Below are positions 15,610 through 23,622 of a stretch of 64,000 nt of DNA, piece by piece. The notes beneath the pieces were generated by a model. The model saw nothing but the letters and a program-made list of their open reading frames with translations, was not told the origin of the DNA and ran no database searches. The stretch lies in assembly GCF_910586915.1 (NCBI RefSeq), contig NZ_CAJULN010000006.1, positions 62,001 through 126,000 of the forward strand, read 5' to 3'. A program made the position numbers and the translations under genes. Position 1 is the stretch's first letter. The number at the start of each line of letters is the position of its first letter. The stretch is from an uncultured Bacteroides sp. GTDB taxonomy: Bacteria; Bacteroidota; Bacteroidia; Bacteroidales; Bacteroidaceae.

Positions 15610-16074
15610 TTAAATAGATATGTTTACTACTTCCAATGAAATTTTGCCCTGCGGAACGGTAATTTCCGCTACTTCACCTACTTTCTTGCCAAGCAGTCCT
15701 TGTGCAATCGGGGTATTTACGGAAATCTTTCCTTCTTTCAGGTTGGCTTCGCTTTCGGAAACGATGGTATAAGTCATTTTCATGCCATTCTTTACGTTCT
15801 TCAGTTCCACTTTATTTAAAATCTGTACGGAATCAGTCTTGAGTTTGGACTCGTCGATGATTTTGGCATCCGCGATGGTGGCTTTCAGTCTGTTGATACG
15901 CATTTCCAGCAATCCTTGCGCTTCTTTTGCAGCATCGTATTCCGCATTTTCCGATAAGTCTCCTTTATCTCTTGCTTCGGCTATTGCCGCAGAGATTTTC
16001 GGGCGTTCCACTGTTTCGAGTTCTTTCAGTTCCGCCATTAGTTTCTTGTAACCTTCTTCTGACATATAAGCCAT
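15610..16074 (-). CDS. greA: Transcription elongation factor GreA
   Basis: The protein restores stalled RNA polymerase by stimulating transcript cleavage. The N-terminal coiled coil (about 1-75) carries the GDLSENAEYDAAKEAQ tip with the conserved acidic residues. The C-terminal FKBP-like domain includes KISVNTPIAQGLLGKKVGE. At 154 aa it is of normal size. The start MAYMSEEGY follows a 38-nt stretch after a hairpin with a T-rich tail, which lies between promoter and gene and may attenuate transcription. Confidence 0.96.
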   Translation of the reverse strand: MAYMSEEGYKKLMAELKELETVERPKISAAIAEARDKGDLSENAEYDAAKEAQGLLEMRINRLKATIADAKIIDESKLKTDSVQILNKVELKNVKNGMKMTYTIVSESEANLKEGKISVNTPIAQGLLGKKVGEVAEITVPQGKISLEVVNISI

Positions 16075-16111
16075 GATGTTTCCTCCTTTAATAGTTTTTA
16101 ATAGTCATATA

Positions 16112-16146
16112 AACAAAAAAGAATTCCAACATGATGTATGTTGGAA
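16112..16146 (-). terminator. Attenuator-like hairpin in the greA leader
   Basis: TTCCAACAT (16124-16132) and ATGTTGGAA (16138-16146) form a perfect 9-bp stem with a 5-nt loop. On the minus strand it is followed by TTCTTTTTTGTTT. It lies downstream of the proposed greA promoter (16169-16199) and 38 nt before the greA start. It would therefore end transcription inside the greA leader, and it may also end the upstream lipoprotein gene. Confidence 0.65.
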
Positions 16147-16168
16147 CCCTCTTTTCATTATTTCTTTG

Positions 16169-16199
16169 CAAAGATAACCTTTTAAGTGATACGTGTCAA
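16169..16199 (-). promoter_or_regulatory. greA promoter
   Basis: The minus strand has TTG of a -33 element (16197-16199), a 20-nt spacer and the perfect -7 box TATCTTTG (16169-16176). Transcription should start near 16162, giving a leader of about 88 nt that contains the hairpin at 16124-16146. Confidence 0.65.
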
Positions 16200-16254
16200 G
16201 TGAAATATGCTGCTGTGTAACATATTTAAAAGAAATATGCTAATTTATAACAGA

Positions 16255-17406
16255 TTAGAGCAGTGACTTGACGGCGGCTTCCAAGTTTTTGATGTCTTCG
16301 CCGCGCATTTTCAGTTCGTTGTTGCGGTTTATCAGGAAGATGGACGGAACCTGCCGTACATTATATAGAGCTACGTTTGTGGAATATACTCCGTTTCCGT
16401 CGCGTACGCATACCCACGGGAGGTTGTCGGCCGATGTTTTCCAGTAGTGTTCGTCAGCGTCGAGCGATATCTGGTAGATTTCGAGTCCTTGCGATGCGTA
16501 TGTATTATAAAGTTCGCGCAACATCAGGTTGTGGGGAGCGCCGGCGGGCGACTGGAACACGGCGAAGTCGAGCAATACGACTTTTCCTTTGAGGTCGGTC
16601 AGTTTGCGCACGTTTCCTTTCGCGTCGCGCAGGGCGATGTCGATAATGCCGGTCTCTACGATTTTATCTTCGGGGATTTCCAGTGCTTTCGCTTGCGGCT
16701 GGCGTGTATTCTTCATCCCTTTGATTACGATGTTATAAAGGTTTTTGGAGCGTACCGCATCGGGGAACGTGTTGTTGAGGCTTGTGGCGACGGCTGCAAA
16801 GCACTTCACGTCGTCTTTGTTGTTCAACGGGTCGAATATCAGGTAATTGTTGAGCTTCTGAAATAAGGCAAAGTAAGCTGCCGCCGTGTTGGGTGCGGCA
16901 AAGATATAGTTTACTTTTACGTCTTCCTTGTATTTGTTGAGTAGTGTGGCGAGGTTGTTTTCGAAAACATCGTGCCCTATCTTGTTGCTGCGCAGTGCGG
17001 CGAGCAAGTTGTCCACGTCTTTTTGCAGGCGGATTTGTTTCAGTGTGAGTTCCTTTATCCGGTTACTGTTTTCCGAACCCTCGACGGTATAAGAAGTAGA
17101 GAAGTCCGCGTACGGCGCGTCGATTCGGATGGTTTCGATAGAGTCTACAGAAAAGTTGATAATTTTGTCGTCCACCCGCAGCCGGTAGAATTCGGGCGAT
17201 TCGGGACGGGATTGCCTGAAGTTGAATGTGCCTTCTCCTTTCAGTTTTACCGAATCGAGCGGAACAATGCCTTCCAGGCCGGAGGCTTCGAGATAAAGCA
17301 TTTTGCCATCGGCTCCTGATACCTCTCCGTTCACCTGGAATTTAGGACCGGAACTACAAGCAGTGATAGTAAGTGCGGCGAGCGCTGCAAAAGTAACTTT
17401 TTTCAT
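16255..17406 (-). CDS. Thioredoxin-fold lipoprotein with DUF4369-like N-terminal domain
   Basis: A lipoprotein signal (lipobox ITAC) is followed by a beta-rich domain like DUF4369 (about 25-120), a helical linker and a C-terminal TlpA/AhpC-like thioredoxin fold (about 245-383). The position of the CxxC active site reads FAVFQSPAGAPHN, so no redox-active cysteine is present. The fold may serve binding rather than disulfide chemistry. The frame is open up to 17433, but the promoter -7 box occupies 17431-17438, which excludes that start. MKKVTFAAL at 17406 is used. The protein is exported and probably anchored in the outer membrane. Confidence 0.85.
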   Translation of the reverse strand: MKKVTFAALAALTITACSSGPKFQVNGEVSGADGKMLYLEASGLEGIVPLDSVKLKGEGTFNFRQSRPESPEFYRLRVDDKIINFSVDSIETIRIDAPYADFSTSYTVEGSENSNRIKELTLKQIRLQKDVDNLLAALRSNKIGHDVFENNLATLLNKYKEDVKVNYIFAAPNTAAAYFALFQKLNNYLIFDPLNNKDDVKCFAAVATSLNNTFPDAVRSKNLYNIVIKGMKNTRQPQAKALEIPEDKIVETGIIDIALRDAKGNVRKLTDLKGKVVLLDFAVFQSPAGAPHNLMLRELYNTYASQGLEIYQISLDADEHYWKTSADNLPWVCVRDGNGVYSTNVALYNVRQVPSIFLINRNNELKMRGEDIKNLEAAVKSLL

Positions 17407-17430
17407 ATAGTGTGTGTTATTAACGAGTTG

Positions 17431-17460
17431 CAAATATACTTCTTTTCGAGATTAGTCAAA
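17431..17460 (-). promoter_or_regulatory. Promoter of the thioredoxin-fold lipoprotein gene
   Basis: The minus strand reads TTTG (17457-17460), an 18-nt spacer and TATATTTG (17431-17438). It lies 24 nt before the chosen start at 17406 and decides that start. Confidence 0.7.
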
Positions 17461-17554
17461 GCATTTTGCTCTCTTCTTCCTCCTATTTTTGAAAAAAAAT
17501 CGGAGGGCGGTTAACTTTTTACCTCATTTCCACCTTATTACAATGATAAATGTA

Positions 17555-17562
17555 TATCTTTG
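17555..17562 (+). promoter_or_regulatory. pnp -7 promoter box
   Basis: TATCTTTG is a perfect Bacteroides -7 box placed 40 nt before the pnp start. No clear -33 TTTG is seen at the usual distance. Confidence 0.5.
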
Positions 17563-17602
17563 CAGGAATTTTGAAAGAAAAAGTATAGATAAAACAATTT
17601 TT

Positions 17603-19729
17603 ATGATTAACCCAATTGTTAAGACGATCGAGTTGGCCGATGGCAGAACCATCACCCTCGAGACGGGAAAGTTGGCAAAACAGGCAGACGGTTCTGTAAT
17701 GCTGCGCATGGGAAACACCATGCTGCTGGCTACTGTTTGTGCCGCTAAAGATGCAGTTCCCGGAACAGATTTTATGCCTTTGCAGGTAGAGTACAAGGAA
17801 AAATTCGCGGCTTTCGGCCGTTTCCCCGGTGGTTTCACCAAGAGAGAAGGCAGAGCTTCGGATTATGAAATCCTGACTTGCCGTCTTGTTGACCGTGCTC
17901 TCCGTCCTTTATTCCCTGACAATTATCACGCAGAGGTATATGTAAACATCGTCCTCTTCTCGGCAGACGGCGTAGATATGCCGGATGCATTGGCAGGACT
18001 TGCCGCTTCGGCAGCGCTTGCCGTTTCAGATATCCCATTCAACGGACCTATCTCCGAAGTGCGTGTGGCACGTATCGACGGTGAGTTCGTCATCAACCCC
18101 ACTTTCGAACAACTTGAAAAAGCAGACATGGACCTCATGGTTGCCGCTACCTACGAGAACATCATGATGGTGGAAGGCGAAATGCTCGAAGTGTCCGAGG
18201 CCGATTTGCTCGAAGCCATGAAAGTGGCTCACGAAGCTATCAAGGTTCATTGCAAGGTGCAGATGGAGCTGACGGAAGCAGTAGGCAAGACCGTGAAACG
18301 CGAATACAACCACGAAGTGAACGACGAGGAACTCCGCAAGGCTGTCCGCGAAGCGTGCTACGACAAGGCTTACGCCATTGCCGCTTCCGGCAACAACAAC
18401 AAGCACGAGCGTCTGGCCGCTTTCGAAGCCATCCGCGAAGAGTTCAAGGCACAGTTCTCCGAAGAAGAACTCGAAGAGAAGGCTGCACTCATCGACCGCT
18501 ACTATCACGATGTGGAGAAAGAAGCCATGCGCCGCTCTATCCTCGACGAAGGCAAACGTCTCGATGGACGTAAGACGACTGAAATCCGTCCCATCTGGTG
18601 CGAGGTAAGTCCGCTGCCCGGCCCTCACGGCTCTGCCATCTTCACCCGTGGCGAAACCCAGTCGTTGACTTCCGTTACATTGGGTACGAAACTCGACGAG
18701 AAGATTATCGACGACGTGCTGACACACGGAAAAGAACGTTTCCTGTTGCACTACAACTTCCCGCCTTTCTCTACCGGCGAGGCAAAAGCACAGCGTGGTG
18801 TAGGCCGTCGTGAAATCGGTCACGGACACCTGGCTTGGCGTGCGTTGAAAGGACAGATTCCTGCCGACTATCCGTACGTGGTACGCGTTGTTTCCGACAT
18901 CCTCGAATCCAACGGTTCTTCTTCGATGGCTACCGTATGTGCCGGAACATTGGCACTGATGGACGCCGGTGTGAAGATTAAGAAGCCGGTATCGGGCATC
19001 GCTATGGGACTGATTAAGAACGCAGGCGAAGAGAAATATGCTGTATTGTCCGATATCCTCGGCGACGAAGACCACCTCGGCGATATGGACTTCAAGGTGA
19101 CTGGAACAAAAGACGGTATCACTGCCACTCAGATGGATATCAAGGTAGACGGCCTTTCTTACGAAATCCTCGAACGTGCTTTGACCCAGGCAAAAGAGGG
19201 ACGTATGCATATCCTCAACAAAATCACGGAAACCATCGCCGAGCCGCGTGCCGACTTGAAAGACCACGCTCCCCGCATCGAAACCATGACCATTCCGAAA
19301 GAATTCATCGGTGCTGTAATCGGCCCCGGCGGCAAGATTATCCAGGGTATGCAGGAAGAGACCGGTGCTGTGATTACCATCGAAGAGATTGACGGCGTAG
19401 GCCGCATCGAAGTATCGGGCACAAACAAGAAATGCATCGACGACGCAATGCGCATGATTAAGGCAATCGTTGCTGTGCCCGAAGTAGGCGAAGTGTACAA
19501 AGGCAAAGTACGTTCCATCATGCCTTACGGTGCGTTTGTCGAATTCCTGCCGGGCAAAGACGGTTTGCTGCACATTTCCGAAATCGACTGGAAACGTCTG
19601 GAAACGGTAGAAGAAGCCGGAATCAAGGAAGGCGACGAAATCGAAGTGAAACTGATTGATATCGACCCCAAGACCGGTAAGTTCAAACTTTCGCGCAAGG
19701 TATTGTTTCCGAAACCGGAAAGAAAATAA
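17603..19729 (+). CDS. pnp: Polyribonucleotide nucleotidyltransferase (PNPase)
   Basis: The enzyme degrades RNA 3' to 5' by phosphorolysis and takes part in mRNA turnover. Two RNase PH domains are separated by a helical domain. The KH domain has the GXXG loop in FIGAVIGPGGKIIQ, and a C-terminal S1 domain contains VRSIMPYGAFVEFLPGKDGL. The 708-aa length is normal. The frame is open up to 17489, but the start MINPIVKTIEL at 17603 lies right after the promoter box and fits the family. A strong hairpin terminator follows at 19781-19823. Confidence 0.98.
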   Translation: MINPIVKTIELADGRTITLETGKLAKQADGSVMLRMGNTMLLATVCAAKDAVPGTDFMPLQVEYKEKFAAFGRFPGGFTKREGRASDYEILTCRLVDRALRPLFPDNYHAEVYVNIVLFSADGVDMPDALAGLAASAALAVSDIPFNGPISEVRVARIDGEFVINPTFEQLEKADMDLMVAATYENIMMVEGEMLEVSEADLLEAMKVAHEAIKVHCKVQMELTEAVGKTVKREYNHEVNDEELRKAVREACYDKAYAIAASGNNNKHERLAAFEAIREEFKAQFSEEELEEKAALIDRYYHDVEKEAMRRSILDEGKRLDGRKTTEIRPIWCEVSPLPGPHGSAIFTRGETQSLTSVTLGTKLDEKIIDDVLTHGKERFLLHYNFPPFSTGEAKAQRGVGRREIGHGHLAWRALKGQIPADYPYVVRVVSDILESNGSSSMATVCAGTLALMDAGVKIKKPVSGIAMGLIKNAGEEKYAVLSDILGDEDHLGDMDFKVTGTKDGITATQMDIKVDGLSYEILERALTQAKEGRMHILNKITETIAEPRADLKDHAPRIETMTIPKEFIGAVIGPGGKIIQGMQEETGAVITIEEIDGVGRIEVSGTNKKCIDDAMRMIKAIVAVPEVGEVYKGKVRSIMPYGAFVEFLPGKDGLLHISEIDWKRLETVEEAGIKEGDEIEVKLIDIDPKTGKFKLSRKVLFPKPERK

Positions 19730-19780
19730 GGAGATGATTTAAAGGCGGCTTTCTCACACAAAGCCGTCTTGGATATACAG

Positions 19781-19823
19781 AAAAGAGAGGGAATCGGCCT
19801 GTCGCCGGTTTCCTCTCTTTTTT
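19781..19823 (+). terminator. pnp terminator
   Basis: A long stem (19781-19798 with 19804-19821, only two G-T wobbles) is followed by TTTTTT on the plus strand. A smaller hairpin GGCGGCTTT/AAAGCCGTC just before it (about 19744-19768) lacks a T run. Confidence 0.75.
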
Positions 19824-19885
19824 GTATCCTTTCGTGTACGAAGCTGCTGCAGCAGCCTGTGCGGCAATGGGGAAGGAGTAACGGA

Positions 19886-20100
19886 GCATTGCCTAAGAAC
19901 TGATTTCCCGTTGCCTGAGGACTAACGGCAGAGATACTAAGATTTATTCGTCTGACTACAGTTGAACTTTCGTCTGACTATAGTGACCGTTTCGTCTAAC
20001 TATAGTCAGACGAAACGGTCACTATAGTCAGACGAATAAATTTTAGCGAGAAAGACGATAGTTGTTCGCAGGGCAACCGATAGTCCGTCGAAAGAAAAAG
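19886..20100. repeat. 215-bp interspersed repeat with nested palindromes, copy 1
   Basis: The core is a near-perfect palindrome at 19969-20036 (34-bp arms, one mismatch) built from units of TTCGTCTGACTATAGT and its complement. One more unit lies at 19947-19962. The flanks on both sides match the flanks of the copy at 62517-62730 read in the opposite orientation. It lies between convergent pnp and buk. No protein is encoded. It could be a mobile non-coding repeat, a strong bidirectional terminator or a protein-binding array. Confidence 0.75.
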
Positions 20101-20186
20101 GACAGATGTTCCCTGCACAGGCAAGCGTACTTGCACGTTAAAGGATAAAAATGACAGATGTTTTAAAACGAATAAGCAGGCGGTAG

Positions 20187-20281
20187 AAAAAAAGAATCGG
20201 AAAGTACCCCCATACTTCCCGATTCGAAACAGTCAAAAATCGACCTTAATCAATTTATTAACTTAACACGTTGCAAAGATA
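20187..20281 (-). ncRNA. Candidate small RNA upstream of buk terminator region
   Basis: A perfect -7 box TATCTTTG (20274-20281, minus strand) is followed about 45 nt later by a hairpin (20194-20206 with 20213-20225, one mismatch) and a run of seven T (20187-20193). The RNA would be about 80 nt and contains no meaningful open frame. The hairpin alone may instead be the terminator of buk, whose stop is at 20420. No good -33 box is seen. Confidence 0.45.
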
Positions 20282-20419
20282 TGAGAAAAAATCTTTGAAA
20301 GCGCTTTTGGGTTTAAAAAAGTGTAGAATTCAAGCAAATAAAACAGCCTGTGAATACCGTTTCGTCCCTTTTGCTGTTCTTTTGTAACACTTGGGCACGC
20401 TTTGCGAGAAAAGTGCGTT

Positions 20420-21481
20420 CTACTGGTAAACCTGTATCGGCAATTCTCCCTTCAACGCCCCTATCGCATTGAAAGCCAACGATTCCATTTCGTTTTCTCC
20501 GGGGTAGATGTAGACGGGAGCCAAGAAGGAGATGCGCTCTTTCAGCCGTGAGATAACGTAGTCCGAATAAGCGATTCCGCCGGTCAGCAGGATGGCGTCC
20601 GCTTTGCCGTAGAGGACGGTAGCGGCTCCGCCGATGGCTTTGGCCACATTGTAAATCATCGCTTCGAGTATCAGTTCCGCTTTCTTATCTCCCTGTCCGA
20701 CGGCGCGGATGATGGCAGGGACGTCCGTAGTACCGAGATGTGCTGCCAGACCGGCGCGGCCCGAGATGCGTTTCTTCAATTCGTCTTTGGAGTGCTGCCC
20801 GCTGAAACAGAGGTCGATGAGTTGCCCGGCAGGAAGCGTCCCGGCACGTTCGGGCGAGAAAGGCCCTTCGCCGTCCAGCGCGTTGTTGGCGTCGACAGCC
20901 CTCCCGTGGCGATGGGCTGCCACAGAAATACCTCCGCCTAAGTGGCAGATGATTAAATTCAGCTCCTCGTATCGTGTGCCCTGCTCGGCGGCAAAGCGGC
21001 GGGCGATTGCTTTTTGGTTCAACGCGTGCCAGATGGTGATTTTAGGCATGAGCGGCGAGCCGGTGATGCGGGCAACCTCATCCAGTTCGTCCACCACGCC
21101 GGGGTCGGCGATGAAGGCACGGCAACCGGGGAGGGAAGAGGCAAGTTTGTCGGCAATCAGTCCGCCGAGGTTGCAGGCGTGTGTGCGCATGGCGTGCAAT
21201 GTGTCGCGTTTCATCGCTTCGTTCACTTCGTACACACCGCCTGGAATCGGCTTCACCAGTCCGCCGCGTCCGATGACTGCATCGAAGGCAAAGGGGATTC
21301 CATTCGATGCTAACTCCTCAAGTACCAGGTTCTTCCGGAACTCAAACTGGTCTATCACTTGCGGATAGGCGGACAACTCCTCTACCGTGTGTTTGATATT
21401 GCTGCCGAATAGCGGGGTCTCGTTGTGGTAAACTGCTATTTTTGTGGACGTAGAACCGGGGTTGATGACTAATATCTTCAT
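20420..21481 (-). CDS. buk: Butyrate kinase (or branched-chain acid kinase)
   Basis: An acetokinase-family enzyme transferring phosphate between an acyl phosphate and ADP, the last ATP-yielding step of butyrate or branched-chain fatty acid formation. The N-terminal phosphate-binding NPGSTSTK motif is present, as are GRGGL, ICHLGGGISV and the C-terminal LLTGGIAYS. At 353 aa it matches butyrate kinases rather than acetate kinases (about 400 aa). It starts 19 nt after the phosphotransacylase gene, forming a ptb-buk operon. Whether the substrate is butyrate or isobutyrate/isovalerate cannot be read from the sequence. Confidence 0.92.
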   Translation of the reverse strand: MKILVINPGSTSTKIAVYHNETPLFGSNIKHTVEELSAYPQVIDQFEFRKNLVLEELASNGIPFAFDAVIGRGGLVKPIPGGVYEVNEAMKRDTLHAMRTHACNLGGLIADKLASSLPGCRAFIADPGVVDELDEVARITGSPLMPKITIWHALNQKAIARRFAAEQGTRYEELNLIICHLGGGISVAAHRHGRAVDANNALDGEGPFSPERAGTLPAGQLIDLCFSGQHSKDELKKRISGRAGLAAHLGTTDVPAIIRAVGQGDKKAELILEAMIYNVAKAIGGAATVLYGKADAILLTGGIAYSDYVISRLKERISFLAPVYIYPGENEMESLAFNAIGALKGELPIQVYQ

Positions 21482-21500
21482 GGGACAGGGGTGTTGGGGA

Positions 21501-22457
21501 TTATGAATGGTTATCTTGACTCTGAACTTCTTGCTTGCCTTCGCCGCCGCCCGATACTTGCAGGCACGCCATCGCTATGCTGTAATATTTCGACAGGCCC
21601 GAATCGCTGCGCGACGGAAGAACCACGGGGCAGACAGGCCCTTGCAGCAATCCTGCCATCTCGGCGTTTGCAAACAGGGAGACCGACTTGTAGAACGCAT
21701 TGCCCGATTCGATGTTGGGGAATATAAGTACATCCGCCTGTCCGTTGATGGGAGAGACGATACCTTTGATGTCGCCGCTCGCCTGTTCGCAAGAGGTGCG
21801 CACGTCCAACGGGCCGTCGATGATGACGTTTCCGAATTCGCCCGCTTCGGCAAGTTCGACGATGTTCACATAGTCTAATGAATGAGGGAATTTCGCGCTG
21901 ACTTTCTCCGTGCAATGTATCAAGGCCACGCGCGGCTGTCCGATACCGAAGTTCCGGCACGCACGGATGGCATACCATATCATCTCGATGCGTTGCTGCA
22001 ACGTGGGGCGTGGAATCACCGCAGCGTCCGAGAAGAAAAGCAGCTTGTGGTAGGTCGGAATCTCCATCACTGCCAAGTGCGTGAGTATTTTCCCTTTCGG
22101 AAGCAGTCCTTTTTCTTTGTCGAGTATGGCGTGGAGCAGGTTGTCCGTATTGATGATTCCTTTCATCAGGATATCCGCTCCGCCCTCGCGGACGATACGC
22201 ACGGCTTCGCGTGCCGCTTCGTCCGGATTTTCGATATGAATGGTTTTCACATATTCTGGATATTGTTTGAGCGTGGGATATTTTTCCAGTATCGCCGAAT
22301 CCCCAATCATCAGGAATTCCGCAATGCCCTCTTTCAAAGCACGCGCGATTGCATATTCCGTGTTGGGGTCGTTGGCGCAAACCACGGCAATCCGTTTTCT
22401 GTGGTTCAGCTTCCTGAGGTGTTCAGTGAGTTGGGCAAAATTGAGAATAGGTTCCAT
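21501..22457 (-). CDS. ptb: Phosphate butyryltransferase (phosphate acyltransferase family)
   Basis: The protein belongs to the PTA/PTB family, which converts acyl-CoA and phosphate to acyl phosphate and CoA. Visible family features are GGADILMKGIINTDNLL, IPTYHKLLFFSDAAV and the C-terminal GQADVLIFPNIESGNAFYK. The 318-aa length fits Ptb. It precedes buk with a 19-nt gap, which supports joint function in acid production from acyl-CoA. The C-terminal 15 residues, rich in Gly, Gln and Ser, look unconserved. Confidence 0.92.
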   Translation of the reverse strand: MEPILNFAQLTEHLRKLNHRKRIAVVCANDPNTEYAIARALKEGIAEFLMIGDSAILEKYPTLKQYPEYVKTIHIENPDEAAREAVRIVREGGADILMKGIINTDNLLHAILDKEKGLLPKGKILTHLAVMEIPTYHKLLFFSDAAVIPRPTLQQRIEMIWYAIRACRNFGIGQPRVALIHCTEKVSAKFPHSLDYVNIVELAEAGEFGNVIIDGPLDVRTSCEQASGDIKGIVSPINGQADVLIFPNIESGNAFYKSVSLFANAEMAGLLQGPVCPVVLPSRSDSGLSKYYSIAMACLQVSGGGEGKQEVQSQDNHS

Positions 22458-22597
22458 AACGTTAGATTTTTAGCAAATATCAGAAAAATGATTGAAAAAA
22501 TAAGGAATAGAGTCCTAAAAAATAGATTTGCGGCGTAACATTTTGCTATATTTCGTTTGTTTTACCCGCCGGATGCGTGTGGAATTGTTTTTTCGTG

Positions 22598-22605
22598 TAC
22601 TTTTG
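22598..22605 (+). promoter_or_regulatory. -7 box of the LD-carboxypeptidase gene
   Basis: TACTTTTG fits the TAnnTTTG consensus and lies 36 nt before the start. No -33 box is evident. Confidence 0.4.
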
Positions 22606-22640
22606 CACGCGTAAGTCAATTAAAGAATGGAGTATATAGA

Positions 22641-23552
22641 ATGATGGATATTCAGTTTCCTCCCTTTTTGCAGAAGGGTGATAAGGTTGCCATAGTGTCG
22701 CCTTCGAGTAAGATAGACAAGCAGTTTATAGCAGGTGCCCGCAAACGGCTGGAATCGTGGGGGCTGGAGGTGGTTGTGGGCAAATATGCAGGCAGTTCCT
22801 CCGGAAGATATGCCGGAACCGTCAGTCAGCGCCTGAAAGACTTGCAGGATGCGATGGACGCCCCGACCGTGAAAGCCATTCTTTGCAGCCGGGGAGGATA
22901 CGGAGCGGTGCATTTGATGGATAAGATTGATTTTACGGCCTTCCGCGAGCATCCGAAATGGCTGCTTGGCTTTAGCGACATCACGGCGTTGCACAATCTG
23001 TTTCAGCGAAACGGCTACGCATCCCTGCATTCGTTGATGGCACGCCATCTAACAGTAGAGCCGGCAGACGACCCGTGCACTGCCTACCTGCGCGACATCC
23101 TGTTCGGCAAGTTGCCCGCCTATACGTGCGAAAAGCATAAACTCAACCGGCGGGGGAGCGCGCAAGGCGTCTTGCGCGGCGGAAACATGGCGGTGGCCTA
23201 CGGCCTGCGGGGCACTCCTTATGACATCCCGGCCGAAGGGACGGTGCTGTTTATCGAAGACGTCAGCGAACGCCCTCACGCCATCGAGCGCATGATGTAC
23301 AACCTGAAATTGGGCGGAGTGCTCGAACGCCTTTCCGGGCTTATCGTCGGGCAGTTTACCGAATATGAGGAGGACTGCTCGTTGGGCAAGGAGCTGTATG
23401 CGGCTTTGGCAGATTTGGTGAAGGAGTACGATTATCCCGTTTGTTTTAATTTTCCGGTGGGGCACGTCACGCGCAACCTGCCGTTAATCAACGGAGCCAA
23501 AGTGGAGTTGACGGTAGGAGCCAAAGAGGTCGGGTTGAAGTTTATTTGTTAA
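22641..23552 (+). CDS. ldcA: Muramoyltetrapeptide (LD-)carboxypeptidase, S66 family
   Basis: The S66 serine peptidase removes the terminal D-Ala from murein tetrapeptides during cell-wall recycling. It has the N-terminal GDKVAIVSPSSKID, the CSRGGYGAVHLM segment and the nucleophile region GFSDITALHN. The catalytic Glu is in FIEDVSERPHAIERM and the His in PVGHVTRNLPL. There is no signal peptide, consistent with a cytoplasmic enzyme. The frame is open up to 22557, but the start at 22641, with a second Met right after it, follows a promoter box and fits the family length (304 aa). Confidence 0.92.
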   Translation: MMDIQFPPFLQKGDKVAIVSPSSKIDKQFIAGARKRLESWGLEVVVGKYAGSSSGRYAGTVSQRLKDLQDAMDAPTVKAILCSRGGYGAVHLMDKIDFTAFREHPKWLLGFSDITALHNLFQRNGYASLHSLMARHLTVEPADDPCTAYLRDILFGKLPAYTCEKHKLNRRGSAQGVLRGGNMAVAYGLRGTPYDIPAEGTVLFIEDVSERPHAIERMMYNLKLGGVLERLSGLIVGQFTEYEEDCSLGKELYAALADLVKEYDYPVCFNFPVGHVTRNLPLINGAKVELTVGAKEVGLKFIC

Positions 23553-23622
23553 TAATCCGTTCCATCCGAACCATGCTGTGACGAAAATTATTAATTTTGA
23601 AACGTTAATAGAAAAGCGGACG

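Noticed and set aside
18026..19573. Long minus-strand frame (515 codons) inside pnp
   Set aside because: It is exactly antisense to the pnp coding sequence and shows no domain. It results from codon bias on the other strand.
19940..20040. CRISPR array
   Set aside because: The units are short, alternate in orientation and are not separated by uniform unique spacers. No cas gene is present.
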